Virus record (IMG/VR): IMGVR_UViG_3300044988_000512
Coordinates: 1 to 37,034 of that record
DNA length: 37,034 nucleotides
Strand: one strand, 5' to 3'
DNA from: a virus
Part shown: one piece after another, positions 6,991 through 13,085 of the stretch
Layout: every line of letters starts with the position of its first letter
Numbering within the stretch: the first letter of the stretch is position 1
Made by a program: the position numbers and the translations under genes
Notes under the pieces: model-generated
The model's input: the letters and a program-made list of their open reading frames with translations, nothing else
Told to the model about the DNA's origin: nothing
Database searches by the model: none

Positions 6991-7129
6991 TTTCTTCCTT
7001 CCTGCGGGCGAGTTGTGCGCGGCGACGCTCCCAGCGGTCGCAGGCTGCATCGACTAAGCGAAATGATTCTTCGAGCCATGGTGTGATGTGGTGTTCGGGC
7101 GGTGGTGGCGGTTGATGCTCAGTGGCCAT
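6914..7129 (-). CDS. Hypothetical protein, 71 aa, first gene of the helicase transcript
   Basis: Starts M-A-T-E-H-Q with a Pro run, followed by an amphipathic helix and a basic, Arg/Glu-rich second half (R-W-E-R-R-R-A-Q-L-A-R-R-K). The C-terminal 25 residues overlap the 31-aa membrane gene and look less protein-like. No domain is recognised. It is the first gene after the decamer array at 7162-7191, so it heads a controlled sub-operon with the helicase. Confidence 0.55.
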   Translation of the reverse strand: MATEHQPPPPPEHHITPWLEESFRLVDAACDRWERRRAQLARRKEENERAHSHLRSADRADTHCHSRSGKQ

Positions 7130-7161
7130 GACGTTTTACGGCTTTCTGTCGTGGCGTGATC

Positions 7162-7191
7162 TGTAGGCAAATGTTGGCATGTGTTGGCATG
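7162..7191. promoter_or_regulatory. Decamer array A: three direct repeats TGTWGGCAWR in 10-bp phase
   Basis: TGTAGGCAAA (7162-7171), TGTTGGCATG (7172-7181) and TGTTGGCATG (7182-7191) are contiguous. They lie in the 66-bp gap upstream of the helicase sub-operon, 33 bp before its first ATG. The same decamer recurs at 12639-12824 and 13144-13183, so this is a likely operator for a phage regulator; see findings. Confidence 0.7.
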
Positions 7192-7195
7192 GGAA

Positions 7196-7456
7196 TCAAG
7201 GGTTTTTTGGGGGGATGGGCCATTTTTTTAGATGGCCGAAATCGCGGGGTTCGCTGACGGAGGTGACCTGACCGCACACGCCGCAGGGGTCTTCGTGCCA
7301 GGTTGAGACGTGGCCGGCGGGCATGCCGCGGCCGTGGGCTTCGCCGCAGGGGCGGCAGATCCAGGCGGGGTAGGGCGGTGAGAAGATCGCCTCGTAGTTG
7401 CGCCGGTAGCGGTCGCCGTTGACCGGCCGGGGGCTGTCGCCTTTGCCGGCGCTCAT
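7196..7456 (-). CDS. Small zinc-ribbon protein, 86 aa
   Basis: Starts M-S-A-G-K-G-D-S-P-R-P-V-N-G, an N-terminus that recurs in small phage proteins of unknown function. C34-x2-C37 (W-I-C-R-P-C) and C58-x2-C61 (D-P-C-G-V-C-G) with H49 and H54 between them form a likely zinc ribbon. The ATG at 7456 overlaps the previous stop as ATGA. It could bind nucleic acid or a host protein; no catalytic motif is seen. Confidence 0.7.
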   Translation of the reverse strand: MSAGKGDSPRPVNGDRYRRNYEAIFSPPYPAWICRPCGEAHGRGMPAGHVSTWHEDPCGVCGQVTSVSEPRDFGHLKKWPIPPKNP

Positions 7457-7662
7457 AGTTCGTGGCCCTCCGGTGATTTGAACTCGTCCTGCGAGAACAT
7501 GGGCTTGCCAGACTCTTCGAGGAGTGGGAAGTGCCGCAGGCAGGCGGACGCGCGGCCGCGCAGCTCTTTGACCGTCCGGGGCCGCGTCGAGGGATGCAGT
7601 AGGTCGGCCAAGAACTGGCGGGTGCGGCGCAGCGCCCAGTATTGCTCGTAGCGGAGGCTCAT
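7453..7662 (-). CDS. Hypothetical protein, 69 aa
   Basis: Starts M-S-L-R-Y-E-Q-Y-W-A-L-R-R-T-R and is Arg- and Leu-rich through two predicted helices, with an acidic tail. No family is recognised. Both ends are coupled to neighbours by ATGA overlaps. The helical basic first half is compatible with DNA or RNA binding, but that is only a guess. Confidence 0.65.
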   Translation of the reverse strand: MSLRYEQYWALRRTRQFLADLLHPSTRPRTVKELRGRASACLRHFPLLEESGKPMFSQDEFKSPEGHEL

Positions 7663-7859
7663 CGGATGCCGGTGGCCTCTTCGATGGCGTCATGCGCCTC
7701 GTTGGCAACTTCGTTGGACGGCTTGACGCAGCGGTTGATGACGCGGATGAGCCGATTGTTGCTGCGAATCAGCTCACGGACTTGCGACTCCAGCGAGGCG
7801 GTGTTGTCCGCGAAGTTGCTGCCGAAGCCGACCGAGCCGACAACCAACTCGGGGATCAT
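7659..7859 (-). CDS. Hypothetical helical protein, 66 aa
   Basis: After a short N-terminal strand (M-I-P-E-L-V-V-G-S-V-G-F), residues 20-60 form one long charged helix (ASLESQVRELIRSNNRLIRV) with heptad-like spacing, suggesting a coiled coil. The ATG at 7859 was chosen because the longer frame overlaps the 65-aa gene. The stop overlaps the next ATG as ATGA. The function is unknown. Confidence 0.65.
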   Translation of the reverse strand: MIPELVVGSVGFGSNFADNTASLESQVRELIRSNNRLIRVINRCVKPSNEVANEAHDAIEEATGIR

Positions 7860-7864
7860 GGTGC

Positions 7865-8062
7865 TCACTTGCGCGTCCTCCGTTTGCCGCGGCCGAAGAT
7901 GAAGCCGGAGTTGCGGAACGATGGCTGGGTGATCAAACCGCGTTTGGCGAGGAAGCGGTCGCACGCTGCGTTGATCGACGTGGCCTCAAGCATCAGCCGA
8001 CCAAACAGCGGGCCGGTGGGTTCATATTCGAGGGCTAAGGTTTTGCCATTGTGGAAGGTCAT
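7865..8062 (-). CDS. Hypothetical protein, 65 aa
   Basis: Starts M-T-F-H-N-G-K-T-L-A-L-E-Y and ends in a strongly basic tail (G-R-G-K-R-R-T-R-K). A helix around residues 22-42 contains F-G-R-L-M-L-E-A-T-S and A-C-D-R-F-L-A. No domain is recognised. The ATG overlaps the stop of the 57-aa gene as ATGA. The basic tail suggests nucleic-acid contact. Confidence 0.65.
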   Translation of the reverse strand: MTFHNGKTLALEYEPTGPLFGRLMLEATSINAACDRFLAKRGLITQPSFRNSGFIFGRGKRRTRK

Positions 8063-8232
8063 TTGCGGGCCTCCTCAAGTTCGGTGGCGAGTTGGCGGAC
8101 GAGGGCGCGCAGGGCCATAATGGTGGCGATGCTTTCGTCGGCGATCTGCTCGACGTATTCGACGTTGATGTTGAGGTTGGTTTTCGGCGCCTTGCGGGCG
8201 CTCGCCTTTTTGGTGCTTTTTGCGGTTTTCAT
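8059..8232 (-). CDS. Small protein with basic N-terminus and long helix, 57 aa
   Basis: The first 20 residues are Lys/Ala/Ser-rich (M-K-T-A-K-S-T-K-K-A). The rest reads N-I-N-V-E-Y-V-E-Q-I-A and then one long helix ending L-E-E-A-R-K. The composition resembles small phage DNA-binding or oligomerising proteins. The ATG at 8232 follows the previous stop by 16 bp of AT-rich sequence without a clear Shine-Dalgarno. Confidence 0.6.
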   Translation of the reverse strand: MKTAKSTKKASARKAPKTNLNINVEYVEQIADESIATIMALRALVRQLATELEEARK

Positions 8233-8248
8233 AAATATTTAGGGAGTA

Positions 8249-8821
8249 TTAAGGATGGGGTGGGACATTTGTTGTCCCATGGGTCAAAGATTCTTGGGAA
8301 TATGTAGCTGCGACTTGGTCGAGGAGTTCCCAGTTGTCGGGGTCGCGGTCGGCCATAAGCTCGCCGTGCACGCCGCGAGAAACCATGCGGGCTACTTTTC
8401 TGAATTCTTGCGGCTGGTAGTTCGTGCTAACCCGATTGGCAAACTCAGATCTTGTGTAAAAAAGCCACTGCTTGCGGTCGGGCAGATAGGCCGCCAACAC
8501 GTCGTAAGCGTGCCGTGAGTACGGCTTATTATTGCGAGCAGTGTTGTAAATTTTGTAGGCGCTTTGGCGAGGAGTCCAAATGCCGGTTTTCTCTTGAATT
8601 ACTAATGGCCGGCCCGGCGGTTTGCGGATGATGTGATCAAAATCTCTGCCGCCTCCAATGTTGACTGCGACTTCGTAGCCGCGCTCTAGGGCTGCGATTT
8701 CAAAACGCTTTTCAACAATTGCGCCCTTTGGGCCAGAATCAATCTGCAGAGCGGCTACCCCACCCTCAGTCACCGCAGAATGCTCGCCATCGGTCAGCGC
8801 AAATAAAGCGGGCTGCGTCAC
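8249..8821 (-). CDS. PD-(D/E)XK endonuclease-like protein, 190 aa
   Basis: The arrangement GAIVEKRFEIAALERGYEVA (Glu in a helix), GGGRDFDHIIR (D60, D62) and LVIQEKTGIW (Q76-x-K78 with E77) is that of small PD-(D/E)XK nucleases such as the PDDEXK_5 or resolvase-like group. The rest is mixed alpha/beta. A GTG start at 8821 overlaps the initiator stop as GTGA. Its position between the initiator and helicase genes fits a role in replication or recombination; restriction-like activity cannot be excluded. Confidence 0.65.
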   Translation of the reverse strand: MTQPALFALTDGEHSAVTEGGVAALQIDSGPKGAIVEKRFEIAALERGYEVAVNIGGGRDFDHIIRKPPGRPLVIQEKTGIWTPRQSAYKIYNTARNNKPYSRHAYDVLAAYLPDRKQWLFYTRSEFANRVSTNYQPQEFRKVARMVSRGVHGELMADRDPDNWELLDQVAATYSQESLTHGTTNVPPHP

Positions 8822-9654
8822 GCTGCGTTCTCCTTTGCGAATTGTTCGCGCATCTCGGCGAGGGAGCGCTCGAGGGCGGTTTGTTTGGGTTGGCCCTGCA
8901 CAGGCAAAGGGATCGGCTGGCGCTGTTGGCGCAGCTTCTGCAGCTCGTCGGGGAAGACGACGCCGGAATAGTTGTTGACGATGGCGCGTTCCATCTTCTC
9001 GACCGCATCGCGCTCGTTGAACTCGGCTAGTTGTTTAAGGAGTCGGCGGGCGCCAATCTCGGTAAGGGGCGACCGCTTCTGGCGCTTGTGCTCAATCAGA
9101 TCAACCCAGACCGCGGCGAAACCTGGGCCGTGAGGCAGGGGCAAGGATGCTGGGTCAAATTTGGGAGCGGTGGCGCGTTTTGGCTTGGGTGCTTCCTTTT
9201 CCGAAGAAGAGGGTAGCGAAGGCGATGAAATCGCCGGAGCGGGCGCGTCAGCGCCTTTATTACGTTCCTTTATGTTCCTTATTGTTGGGGTCTCATTCTG
9301 ACACCACTTGGGTCTCATTCTGACACTACTTGGGTCTCTTTCTGAGACCGGTCTCATTCTGAGACCCATCTCGGCGGACACGCCGGGGATCTTCCAAATC
9401 GATGCCTCGGCGCCGTCTCCGGCCAGCTTGCGGTGGCCCTTTTCGACCATGATCAGCTCGCCGCGGTCCTGCAGGCGGCGCAGGCAGCGGGCGACCGTAG
9501 CGCGGGCCAGCCGGGTCTTCTCCTCGAGCTTGCCCCATGAACCGAAGCAGTTGCCCGCCTCATCGGCAAAGTCGGCCAAGGCCAGCAGGACAAGCCGGTC
9601 GGCACCCTCCGCGGGCGACTGGGTCCAGACGTAGTTGGTGGCGGCTACGCTCAT
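8818..9654 (-). CDS. O-like replication initiator with N-terminal winged helix
   Basis: 278 aa. Residues 1-90 read as a winged helix-turn-helix (L-A-L-A-D-F-A-D-E-A-G, then LARATVARCLRRLQDRGELI), as in lambda-O/phage-replication-type N-termini. The middle is a Ser/Pro/Ala-rich linker and the C-terminal 100 residues are helical, the usual site for helicase contact. The DNA for residues about 96-123 carries four iteron-like repeats (9287-9367), so protein and origin probably overlap, as in lambda O. The ATG at 9654 overlaps the previous stop as ATGA. The helicase gene lies 2 kb downstream in the same operon. Confidence 0.75.
   Translation of the reverse strand: MSVAATNYVWTQSPAEGADRLVLLALADFADEAGNCFGSWGKLEEKTRLARATVARCLRRLQDRGELIMVEKGHRKLAGDGAEASIWKIPGVSAEMGLRMRPVSERDPSSVRMRPKWCQNETPTIRNIKERNKGADAPAPAISSPSLPSSSEKEAPKPKRATAPKFDPASLPLPHGPGFAAVWVDLIEHKRQKRSPLTEIGARRLLKQLAEFNERDAVEKMERAIVNNYSGVVFPDELQKLRQQRQPIPLPVQGQPKQTALERSLAEMREQFAKENAA
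9251..9367. other. Candidate replication origin: four iterons plus AT-rich stretch inside the initiator gene
   Basis: Units GGGTCTCATTCTGACACC (9288-9305), GGGTCTCATTCTGACACT (9310-9327), GGGTCTCTTTCTGAGACC (9332-9349) and GGTCTCATTCTGAGACCC (9350-9367) share the imperfect palindrome GTCTC-N5-GAGAC. The first three are spaced by exactly 22 bp. On the left lies an AT-rich stretch (9256-9286) with GTTCCTT repeated at 9264 and 9274. This is the lambda-ori layout of iterons followed by a melting region. It is predicted, not tested. Confidence 0.75.
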
Positions 9655-10052
9655 CGGCGCCAGCGGTTGCGGCGGATGCCGTCGCGGTTCTCAAAGACGA
9701 GGCGACCCTCGGTGTCGGCCTTAACGTACACACACTTGATCCGCTCGCCGGCCGACCAGTCCGCGGCGTTTTGCACTGAGCAGATCGCTGGCTCGCTCCA
9801 GTCTGGCACTGAAACGTAGAGCAGGCGGGTGTTGGGGATCTTCTTGGGGAGAACGGCGCCGGTCACTTGGTCGCCGGGTTGGTAGCCGACCTGCTGGGCG
9901 ACAGTTTCGGCGAGCTGCTGGTCGGTGACTGGGGAGGCTTTGAGGGTGGCTTCTGGGGTTGGCTTGGCGGGTTCCGCGGCGGCAACCTGGGCGGGTTGAC
10001 TGATGGATTGACCGATTGCTGACTTTGCTTTGGTGAGGATGTCTTTGATCAT
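9651..10052 (-). CDS. Hypothetical protein, 133 aa
   Basis: The N-terminal half is a Lys-containing helix followed by a Pro/Ala/Glu-rich linker. The C-terminal half is beta-rich (T-R-L-L-Y-V-S-V-P-D-W, then ERIKCVYVKADTEGRLVF), like a small OB or SH3-type barrel, and ends R-R-N-R-W-R-R. No family is recognised. It overlaps the initiator ATG by ATGA, so an accessory role in origin function or in single-strand handling is possible from context. Confidence 0.65.
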   Translation of the reverse strand: MIKDILTKAKSAIGQSISQPAQVAAAEPAKPTPEATLKASPVTDQQLAETVAQQVGYQPGDQVTGAVLPKKIPNTRLLYVSVPDWSEPAICSVQNAADWSAGERIKCVYVKADTEGRLVFENRDGIRRNRWRR

Positions 10053-10462
10053 GCTGCTAGTTGCTCCTGTTGGATTTGCTGGTGTTGTTGTGCTTCGGGC
10101 TTTTGGGCCGCGATTTCCAAATACTCAGCGACCTCATTGAGCATCGGATCGCCGTTGTGGTTGATGACGGTTGTGCGTCCGTCAAAAGACCAATGGATCC
10201 AAGGGCAGCCGTGCCACTTGTCTGGCCGGCACCTGCCAATCTCGATGAGCGCGTTGCCGCCGTCCCAACAGATAATGCCATCCGGTATCTGGCGCCCCCT
10301 GCGGCCAGAGTTCAGCGTTCCCATAAGGGCATGGGTGAACATCTCGTCGATGCTCCCGCCGACCCTCATGTCTTCCCACACCTGTTGCAGCGTGTAGATG
10401 ACCCAAGGGATGAGGTTAATCATCGCCTCATGCAGTGGTCCGCCGTCTTTGCCGTAGCTCAT
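10049..10462 (-). CDS. Hypothetical protein, 137 aa, Gln-rich tail
   Basis: The first 110 residues are a compact alpha/beta domain with many Trp (I-P-W-V-I-Y-T-L-Q-Q-V-W-E, C-P-W-I-H-W-S-F-D-G). Around I-C-W-D-G-G-N-A-L-I-E-I-G there is a nuclease-like strand pair, but no catalytic set can be defended. The tail is Gln/His/Ala-rich. The leader is AT-rich with no Shine-Dalgarno. The function is unknown. Confidence 0.65.
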   Translation of the reverse strand: MSYGKDGGPLHEAMINLIPWVIYTLQQVWEDMRVGGSIDEMFTHALMGTLNSGRRGRQIPDGIICWDGGNALIEIGRCRPDKWHGCPWIHWSFDGRTTVINHNGDPMLNEVAEYLEIAAQKPEAQQHQQIQQEQLAA

Positions 10463-10472
10463 GGTCGTGTTT

Positions 10473-10628
10473 TTATAAAAAATTTCGGAAGGCGCTATCG
10501 GTGGGGGGTATTAGAGAAATTGATAACGACAGACCCCCTCCTCCCCTCCATAACCGAACCCAATAACTCTCATGTGCAGCAGCTCTACTCTGTTGTCGCA
10601 TTAACGACTTGGTCGGTTTGCGGCTCAT
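10473..10628 (-). CDS. Doubtful 51-aa ORF filling a 162-bp gap
   Basis: A frame starting M-S-R-K-P-T-K-S-L-M overlaps the HTH-protein stop as ATGA, like the other junctions here, and runs to 10473. The middle is an unlikely W-R-G-G-G-G-L-S-L string made by a GC-rich purine tract. The gap also has GGGGGT/ACCCCC inverted arms and the AT-rich palindrome TTTTATAAAA (10471-10480), so it may instead be an untranslated control segment. Confidence 0.25.
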   Translation of the reverse strand: MSRKPTKSLMRQQSRAAAHESYWVRLWRGGGGLSLSISLIPPTDSAFRNFL

Positions 10629-11221
10629 CTCTCGCTTTCCTCTGTAGAGTCAGTCTCAATCTCAATAGCAGCAGCCGGCAGAGCAGCAGCCTTTTGCGTC
10701 TCGCGTCCTTCTGAGCCAACCGTTAAATCGACACGCTCCGGCGTCACATCGATGACCTGAGCGCTGCGCAGGCCGCTCACGAAGCTATTCCAAGAGTCAG
10801 CCGCCGGAGCCATCACATGCTCCACACGCTGCGTTGCTCCACCAGCCAGCAGTTCAGATTTCTCTGTTGCAACCGCAGACATGATAGTGAGTTCGTGACT
10901 CTTCATGTCGGGTATCCTCTCAAAGAGTTCCGCGGTCCCAACTGCGGCCAAGGTCTTCCAATTCTTCGACGTGATTTCCCGCGCGCGTTCCAACAGCTCC
11001 GGCCTGTTGCGTATCAACGCCATGATCGTGTGGTACGACGTGTTGAACGCGCGGCACATCTCACGGATCGACATGCCGGCCATATGCGCTGCGGCGATCT
11101 TCTCAGCCTTCGCTTCGGGCACCTCGAGGCCGGTTGAGCGGCCCACATGCACCGGAGCAATGTCTGGCTCCGGCTTGGCTGCTTTCTTTTTGGGTTTAGA
11201 TGTCGTCCGCGGTCTTGCCAT
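10625..11221 (-). CDS. HTH protein, small-terminase-like or regulator, 198 aa
   Basis: A basic Lys/Pro-rich N-terminus is followed by a clear helix-turn-helix of the resolvase/terminase-small type (AAAHMAGMSIREMCRAFNTS, residues about 43-62, then a recognition helix HTIMALIRNRPELLERA). A helical middle region (ELFERIPDMKSHELTIMSAV) and an acidic C-terminus rich in Glu and Thr follow. The HTH-plus-helical-stalk layout is typical of TerS proteins and of some phage regulators. It is not next to TerL, so TerS is unproven; no other TerS candidate is visible in the window. Confidence 0.55.
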   Translation of the reverse strand: MARPRTTSKPKKKAAKPEPDIAPVHVGRSTGLEVPEAKAEKIAAAHMAGMSIREMCRAFNTSYHTIMALIRNRPELLERAREITSKNWKTLAAVGTAELFERIPDMKSHELTIMSAVATEKSELLAGGATQRVEHVMAPAADSWNSFVSGLRSAQVIDVTPERVDLTVGSEGRETQKAAALPAAAIEIETDSTEESER

Positions 11222-11223
11222 AG

Positions 11224-11499
11224 TCAGGAAATCAAAGTGCCTCTGCGGGGCATTTCGTGAATTGCCCTCTCTGTAGAAATCTCCCTTAAATAGCGGGTCA
11301 CACTCGCCATCACCCTTTGAGCGTCAGCCTTCGAGCCGATGACCTTGAAGATGACCAGGTGCCCGCCACAGATCGCCCAGGCGCAGCGCGTCAGCTTCAG
11401 CCCGGAGCGCAGGTATTTGGACGCCGCACCGATGCGCGACTGGATGCGCCACTCATTGTGGGCGACCGGCCAGGCGCAGAGGAGAGGCGCCGTCTTCAA
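11224..11499 (-). CDS. Hypothetical basic protein, 91 aa (TTG start)
   Basis: A TTG start at 11499 is supported by a GGAGGT Shine-Dalgarno 7 bases upstream and a TTGA overlap with the stop of the Cys-pair gene; the longer frame to 11778 is a shadow. The product contains R-S-G-L-K-L-T-R-C-A-W-A-I-C-G-G-H-L-V-I, a strand-rich middle, then a helix ending with a basic C-terminus. No family is recognised. Confidence 0.6.
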   Translation of the reverse strand: MKTAPLLCAWPVAHNEWRIQSRIGAASKYLRSGLKLTRCAWAICGGHLVIFKVIGSKADAQRVMASVTRYLREISTERAIHEMPRRGTLIS

Positions 11500-11675
11500 G
11501 CCGCCAACCTCCGTTGCAGAATGTGCTTGGCCCACCAGTCGATTCCCTTGGTCAGGTGGTAGCGGCCGCAATACTTGCACTCGTAGGCGGTCATCATCGG
11601 CTGACAACGACGCGCCTCTGCCGCGGTGTGAAACCGCCGCTTCCGTCCGCACGCTCGCCACTGCTTGAAGGTCAT
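11496..11675 (-). CDS. Small zinc-binding-like protein, 59 aa
   Basis: The motif A-Y-E-C-K-Y-C-G-R-Y-H-L-T (C33-x2-C36 and H40) is the common phage/plasmid small ribbon that reads Y-x-C-x-x-C-G-x-[WYF]-H. The N-terminal half is basic (R-K-R-R-F-H). The start is ATG 11675, overlapping the previous stop; a GTG one codon earlier (11678) is an alternative. It is probably a nucleic-acid-binding accessory protein with no proven role. Confidence 0.7.
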   Translation of the reverse strand: MTFKQWRACGRKRRFHTAAEARRCQPMMTAYECKYCGRYHLTKGIDWWAKHILQRRLAA

Positions 11676-11830
11676 CACCTCGAGCGCTTCCTCCAGATCC
11701 TCTCAGCCACCGCCAACATGGCAGCCGCCGGCAAACACGGCCGCTCGCCGTGATACACCTTGGCGCCGCACTTCTCATTGTCCCGCGCGGCGAGCCATTG
11801 GGTGACGAGGTCGATGTCGTGGGTGGTCAT
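11675..11830 (-). CDS. Hypothetical protein, 51 aa
   Basis: Starts M-T-T-H-D-I-D-L-V-T-Q-W-L-A-A-R-D and ends in a basic helix (E-R-I-W-R-K-R-S-R). It has two Cys, which are not paired. The end overlaps the next start. No domain is recognised; it is supported by frame continuity and the regular operon spacing. Confidence 0.55.
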   Translation of the reverse strand: MTTHDIDLVTQWLAARDNEKCGAKVYHGERPCLPAAAMLAVAERIWRKRSR

Positions 11831-11837
11831 GGTTCCT

Positions 11838-11990
11838 TTAGCAATTCCCCCAGTGATGCCCGCAGATGCGATCGGCCTCGTACTCCGCGCGCTTATCCTC
11901 GAGCCACTCGGCCTCTTCCTGCGGGGTGCGCTCGCGGCGGACGCGGTTGACTGACGGTGCGGGTGAGGGAAGTAAAAGCGTCTCGCTCAT
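11838..11990 (-). CDS. Hypothetical protein, 50 aa
   Basis: Starts M-S-E-T-L-L-L-P-S-P-A-P-S and continues as one strongly charged helix (R-R-E-R-T-P-Q-E-E-A-E-W-L-E-D-K-R). The C-terminus has C43, H45, H46 and C50 (C-G-H-H-W-G-N-C), which could bind a metal. The ATG at 11990 overlaps the stop of the 113-aa gene as ATGA. Confidence 0.55.
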   Translation of the reverse strand: MSETLLLPSPAPSVNRVRRERTPQEEAEWLEDKRAEYEADRICGHHWGNC

Positions 11991-12328
11991 TGCGCACCTC
12001 CGAGTTGATAGCTGCGTTTATCCCAGTCCTTCTTGGTCTTGCAGTAAGCCCACAAAGCCTGGTGCATCTCAGCGTTGGCTGCATCGATGGCTTTCTTGTT
12101 GGTCAGCGTGGCGATGTCGGGGAAGGAACCGGCGAGCAGTTCGCACAGGCGGCGAGCCTCGTTGCGCTCCTTGATCAGCTTGAGCATCGGCGACTGCAAC
12201 TGCGGCAGCGTGGCAGCCAACGCTTCAACCACCGGAATGACAGCATCCGCGGGTCCGAGGCATTCAGCGTCTCCGCATTCGCACAAGGCTTCCGGGTGAT
12301 ACGGCCGGTCGATGTTGAGGTCGATCAT
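11987..12328 (-). CDS. Hypothetical helical protein, 113 aa
   Basis: Three Cys near the N-terminus (L-C-E-C-G-D-A-E-C) are followed by a long helical region with charged heptads (L-K-L-I-K-E-R-N-E-A-R-R-L-C-E-L-L-A) and a basic C-terminus. It resembles small early phage proteins of unknown function. The ATG at 12328 overlaps the stop of the 39-aa membrane gene. Confidence 0.65.
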   Translation of the reverse strand: MIDLNIDRPYHPEALCECGDAECLGPADAVIPVVEALAATLPQLQSPMLKLIKERNEARRLCELLAGSFPDIATLTNKKAIDAANAEMHQALWAYCKTKKDWDKRSYQLGGAQ

Positions 12329-12444
12329 CGCGCGCCTCCGATCTTGTTAATGATCTCCAGTGCAACGAACGTGCCGACCGCGAGAGCAACCACCGTGCAG
12401 AACACGGGATCGGTGAGATAGGAGAGAACTTCGAGCGCGCTCAT
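12325..12444 (-). CDS. Micro membrane protein, 39 aa
   Basis: Starts M-S-A-L-E-V-L-S-Y-L-T-D and then has one strong transmembrane segment (C-T-V-V-A-L-A-V-G-T-F-V-A-L-E-I-I). The ATG at 12444 overlaps the HTH-gene stop as TAATG. Longer in-frame starts would overlap the HTH gene and read as a shadow. The function is unknown. Confidence 0.55.
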   Translation of the reverse strand: MSALEVLSYLTDPVFCTVVALAVGTFVALEIINKIGGAR

Positions 12445-12632
12445 TAGTTTCCTCCCGTCGTGTTCGCCGAGATGAACTTGGCGAGTTGCATGGCAGGTAT
12501 CCGGCGCGTGCGTTGCCCGAAGGCGATGCTCGGCAGCCGGCCGTCGATGACCCATTTGCGGGCCGTGGCGTAGCTCACGCGCAGGGCCGAAGCCGCATCG
12601 CGGATCGTGAGCAGTTGTGGTGTGTTTGTCAT
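12444..12632 (-). CDS. Excisionase/AlpA-like helix-turn-helix protein, 62 aa
   Basis: The motif LLTIRDAASALRVSYATARK (residues about 7-26), followed by WVIDGRLPSIAFGQRTRRIP, is the MerR-like HTH with wing found in AlpA, Xis and Cox-type proteins (HTH_17). These bend DNA for excision or repress promoters. It is the first gene of the leftward early operon. The decamer repeats at 12639-12658 begin 7 bases before its ATG, so autoregulation is likely. A start at 12647 would add 5 residues inside the repeat. Confidence 0.75.
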   Translation of the reverse strand: MTNTPQLLTIRDAASALRVSYATARKWVIDGRLPSIAFGQRTRRIPAMQLAKFISANTTGGN

Positions 12633-12638
12633 AGAAAG

Positions 12639-12658
12639 TGTAGGCATCTGTAGGCACA
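12639..12658. promoter_or_regulatory. Decamer array B: two direct repeats before the HTH gene
   Basis: TGTAGGCATC (12639-12648) and TGTAGGCACA (12649-12658) are contiguous, with a degenerate AGGCA a further 9 bp on. They cover the ribosome-binding region of the HTH gene, which has no Shine-Dalgarno, so bound protein could act on transcription or on translation of this gene. Confidence 0.7.
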
Positions 12659-12725
12659 CAAGGCACGACGATGCGCAGGGCGGCAGGCGATCAGTGCGAG
12701 GTGGGCTTGCATTGACTTCGCTAAA

Positions 12726-12755
12726 GATGCCTACACATGCCCACAGGTGCAAGCA
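12726..12755. promoter_or_regulatory. Decamer array C: three inverted-orientation repeats in the divergent region
   Basis: Read on the minus strand the units are TGTAGGCATC (12726-12735), TGTGGGCATG (12736-12745) and a degenerate TGCTTGCACC (12746-12755), in exact 10-bp phase. They lie midway between the divergent HTH and ribbon-helix-helix-like genes, so they could control either promoter. Confidence 0.65.
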
Positions 12756-12776
12756 TTATTTTTCCGCCATGGGGAA

Positions 12777-12824
12777 TTGACCCCAATTGACAATTGTAGG
12801 CATCCGTTGGAGTCTGTTTGCGCT
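12777..12824. promoter_or_regulatory. Decamer array D and TTGAC repeats upstream of the plus-strand gene
   Basis: TGTAGGCATC (12795-12804), CGTTGGAGTC (12805-12814) and TGTTTGCGCT (12815-12824) run in 10-bp phase up to the ATG at 12825; the second and third are degenerate. Just upstream TTGACC (12777) and TTGACA (12787) are 10 bp apart and would make good -35 boxes, but no good -10 is seen. Confidence 0.55.
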
Positions 12825-13085
12825 ATGAACACCACACCCACAGCAAAACGACTTGTCGGCTCACGCAGGTCGGTCTTTGCCAACATCAGCGACCAGGCAC
12901 ACGCCCGGCTGCAGCGGAGGGCGCCGGCGGCGCATCTCACCGCGGCCAAATACACCGGCGTAGCCCTCGAGTTCTACATGGAGCTGGAGGAAGCCTTCGG
13001 TGGCCCCATGACCGAGCAGTTCCGGTCGATGATTCTGCGCAACGTCGGCGGGATGGCCGCCAAGCTGGAAAAAGCCCTCAAGTAA
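12825..13085 (+). CDS. Ribbon-helix-helix-like small protein, 86 aa, candidate regulator
   Basis: After a Thr/Lys-rich N-terminus, R-S-V-F-A-N-I-S forms the expected strand, DQAHARLQRRAP helix A, and TAAKYTGVALEFYMELEEA helix B of the Arc/CopG/MetJ fold. The C-terminal 25 residues add a helix (E-Q-F-R-S-M-I-L-R-N). RHH dimers often bind short direct repeats as arrays. The ATG is at 12825, directly after a decamer array. As the first gene of the plus-strand module it could be the repressor, since no CI-type protein is present. Confidence 0.55.
   Translation: MNTTPTAKRLVGSRRSVFANISDQAHARLQRRAPAAHLTAAKYTGVALEFYMELEEAFGGPMTEQFRSMILRNVGGMAAKLEKALK

Noticed and set aside
9287-9367. Iteron DNA as a protein repeat
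   Set aside because: The 22-bp period shifts the reading frame each time, so the peptides differ; the repeat is at DNA level.
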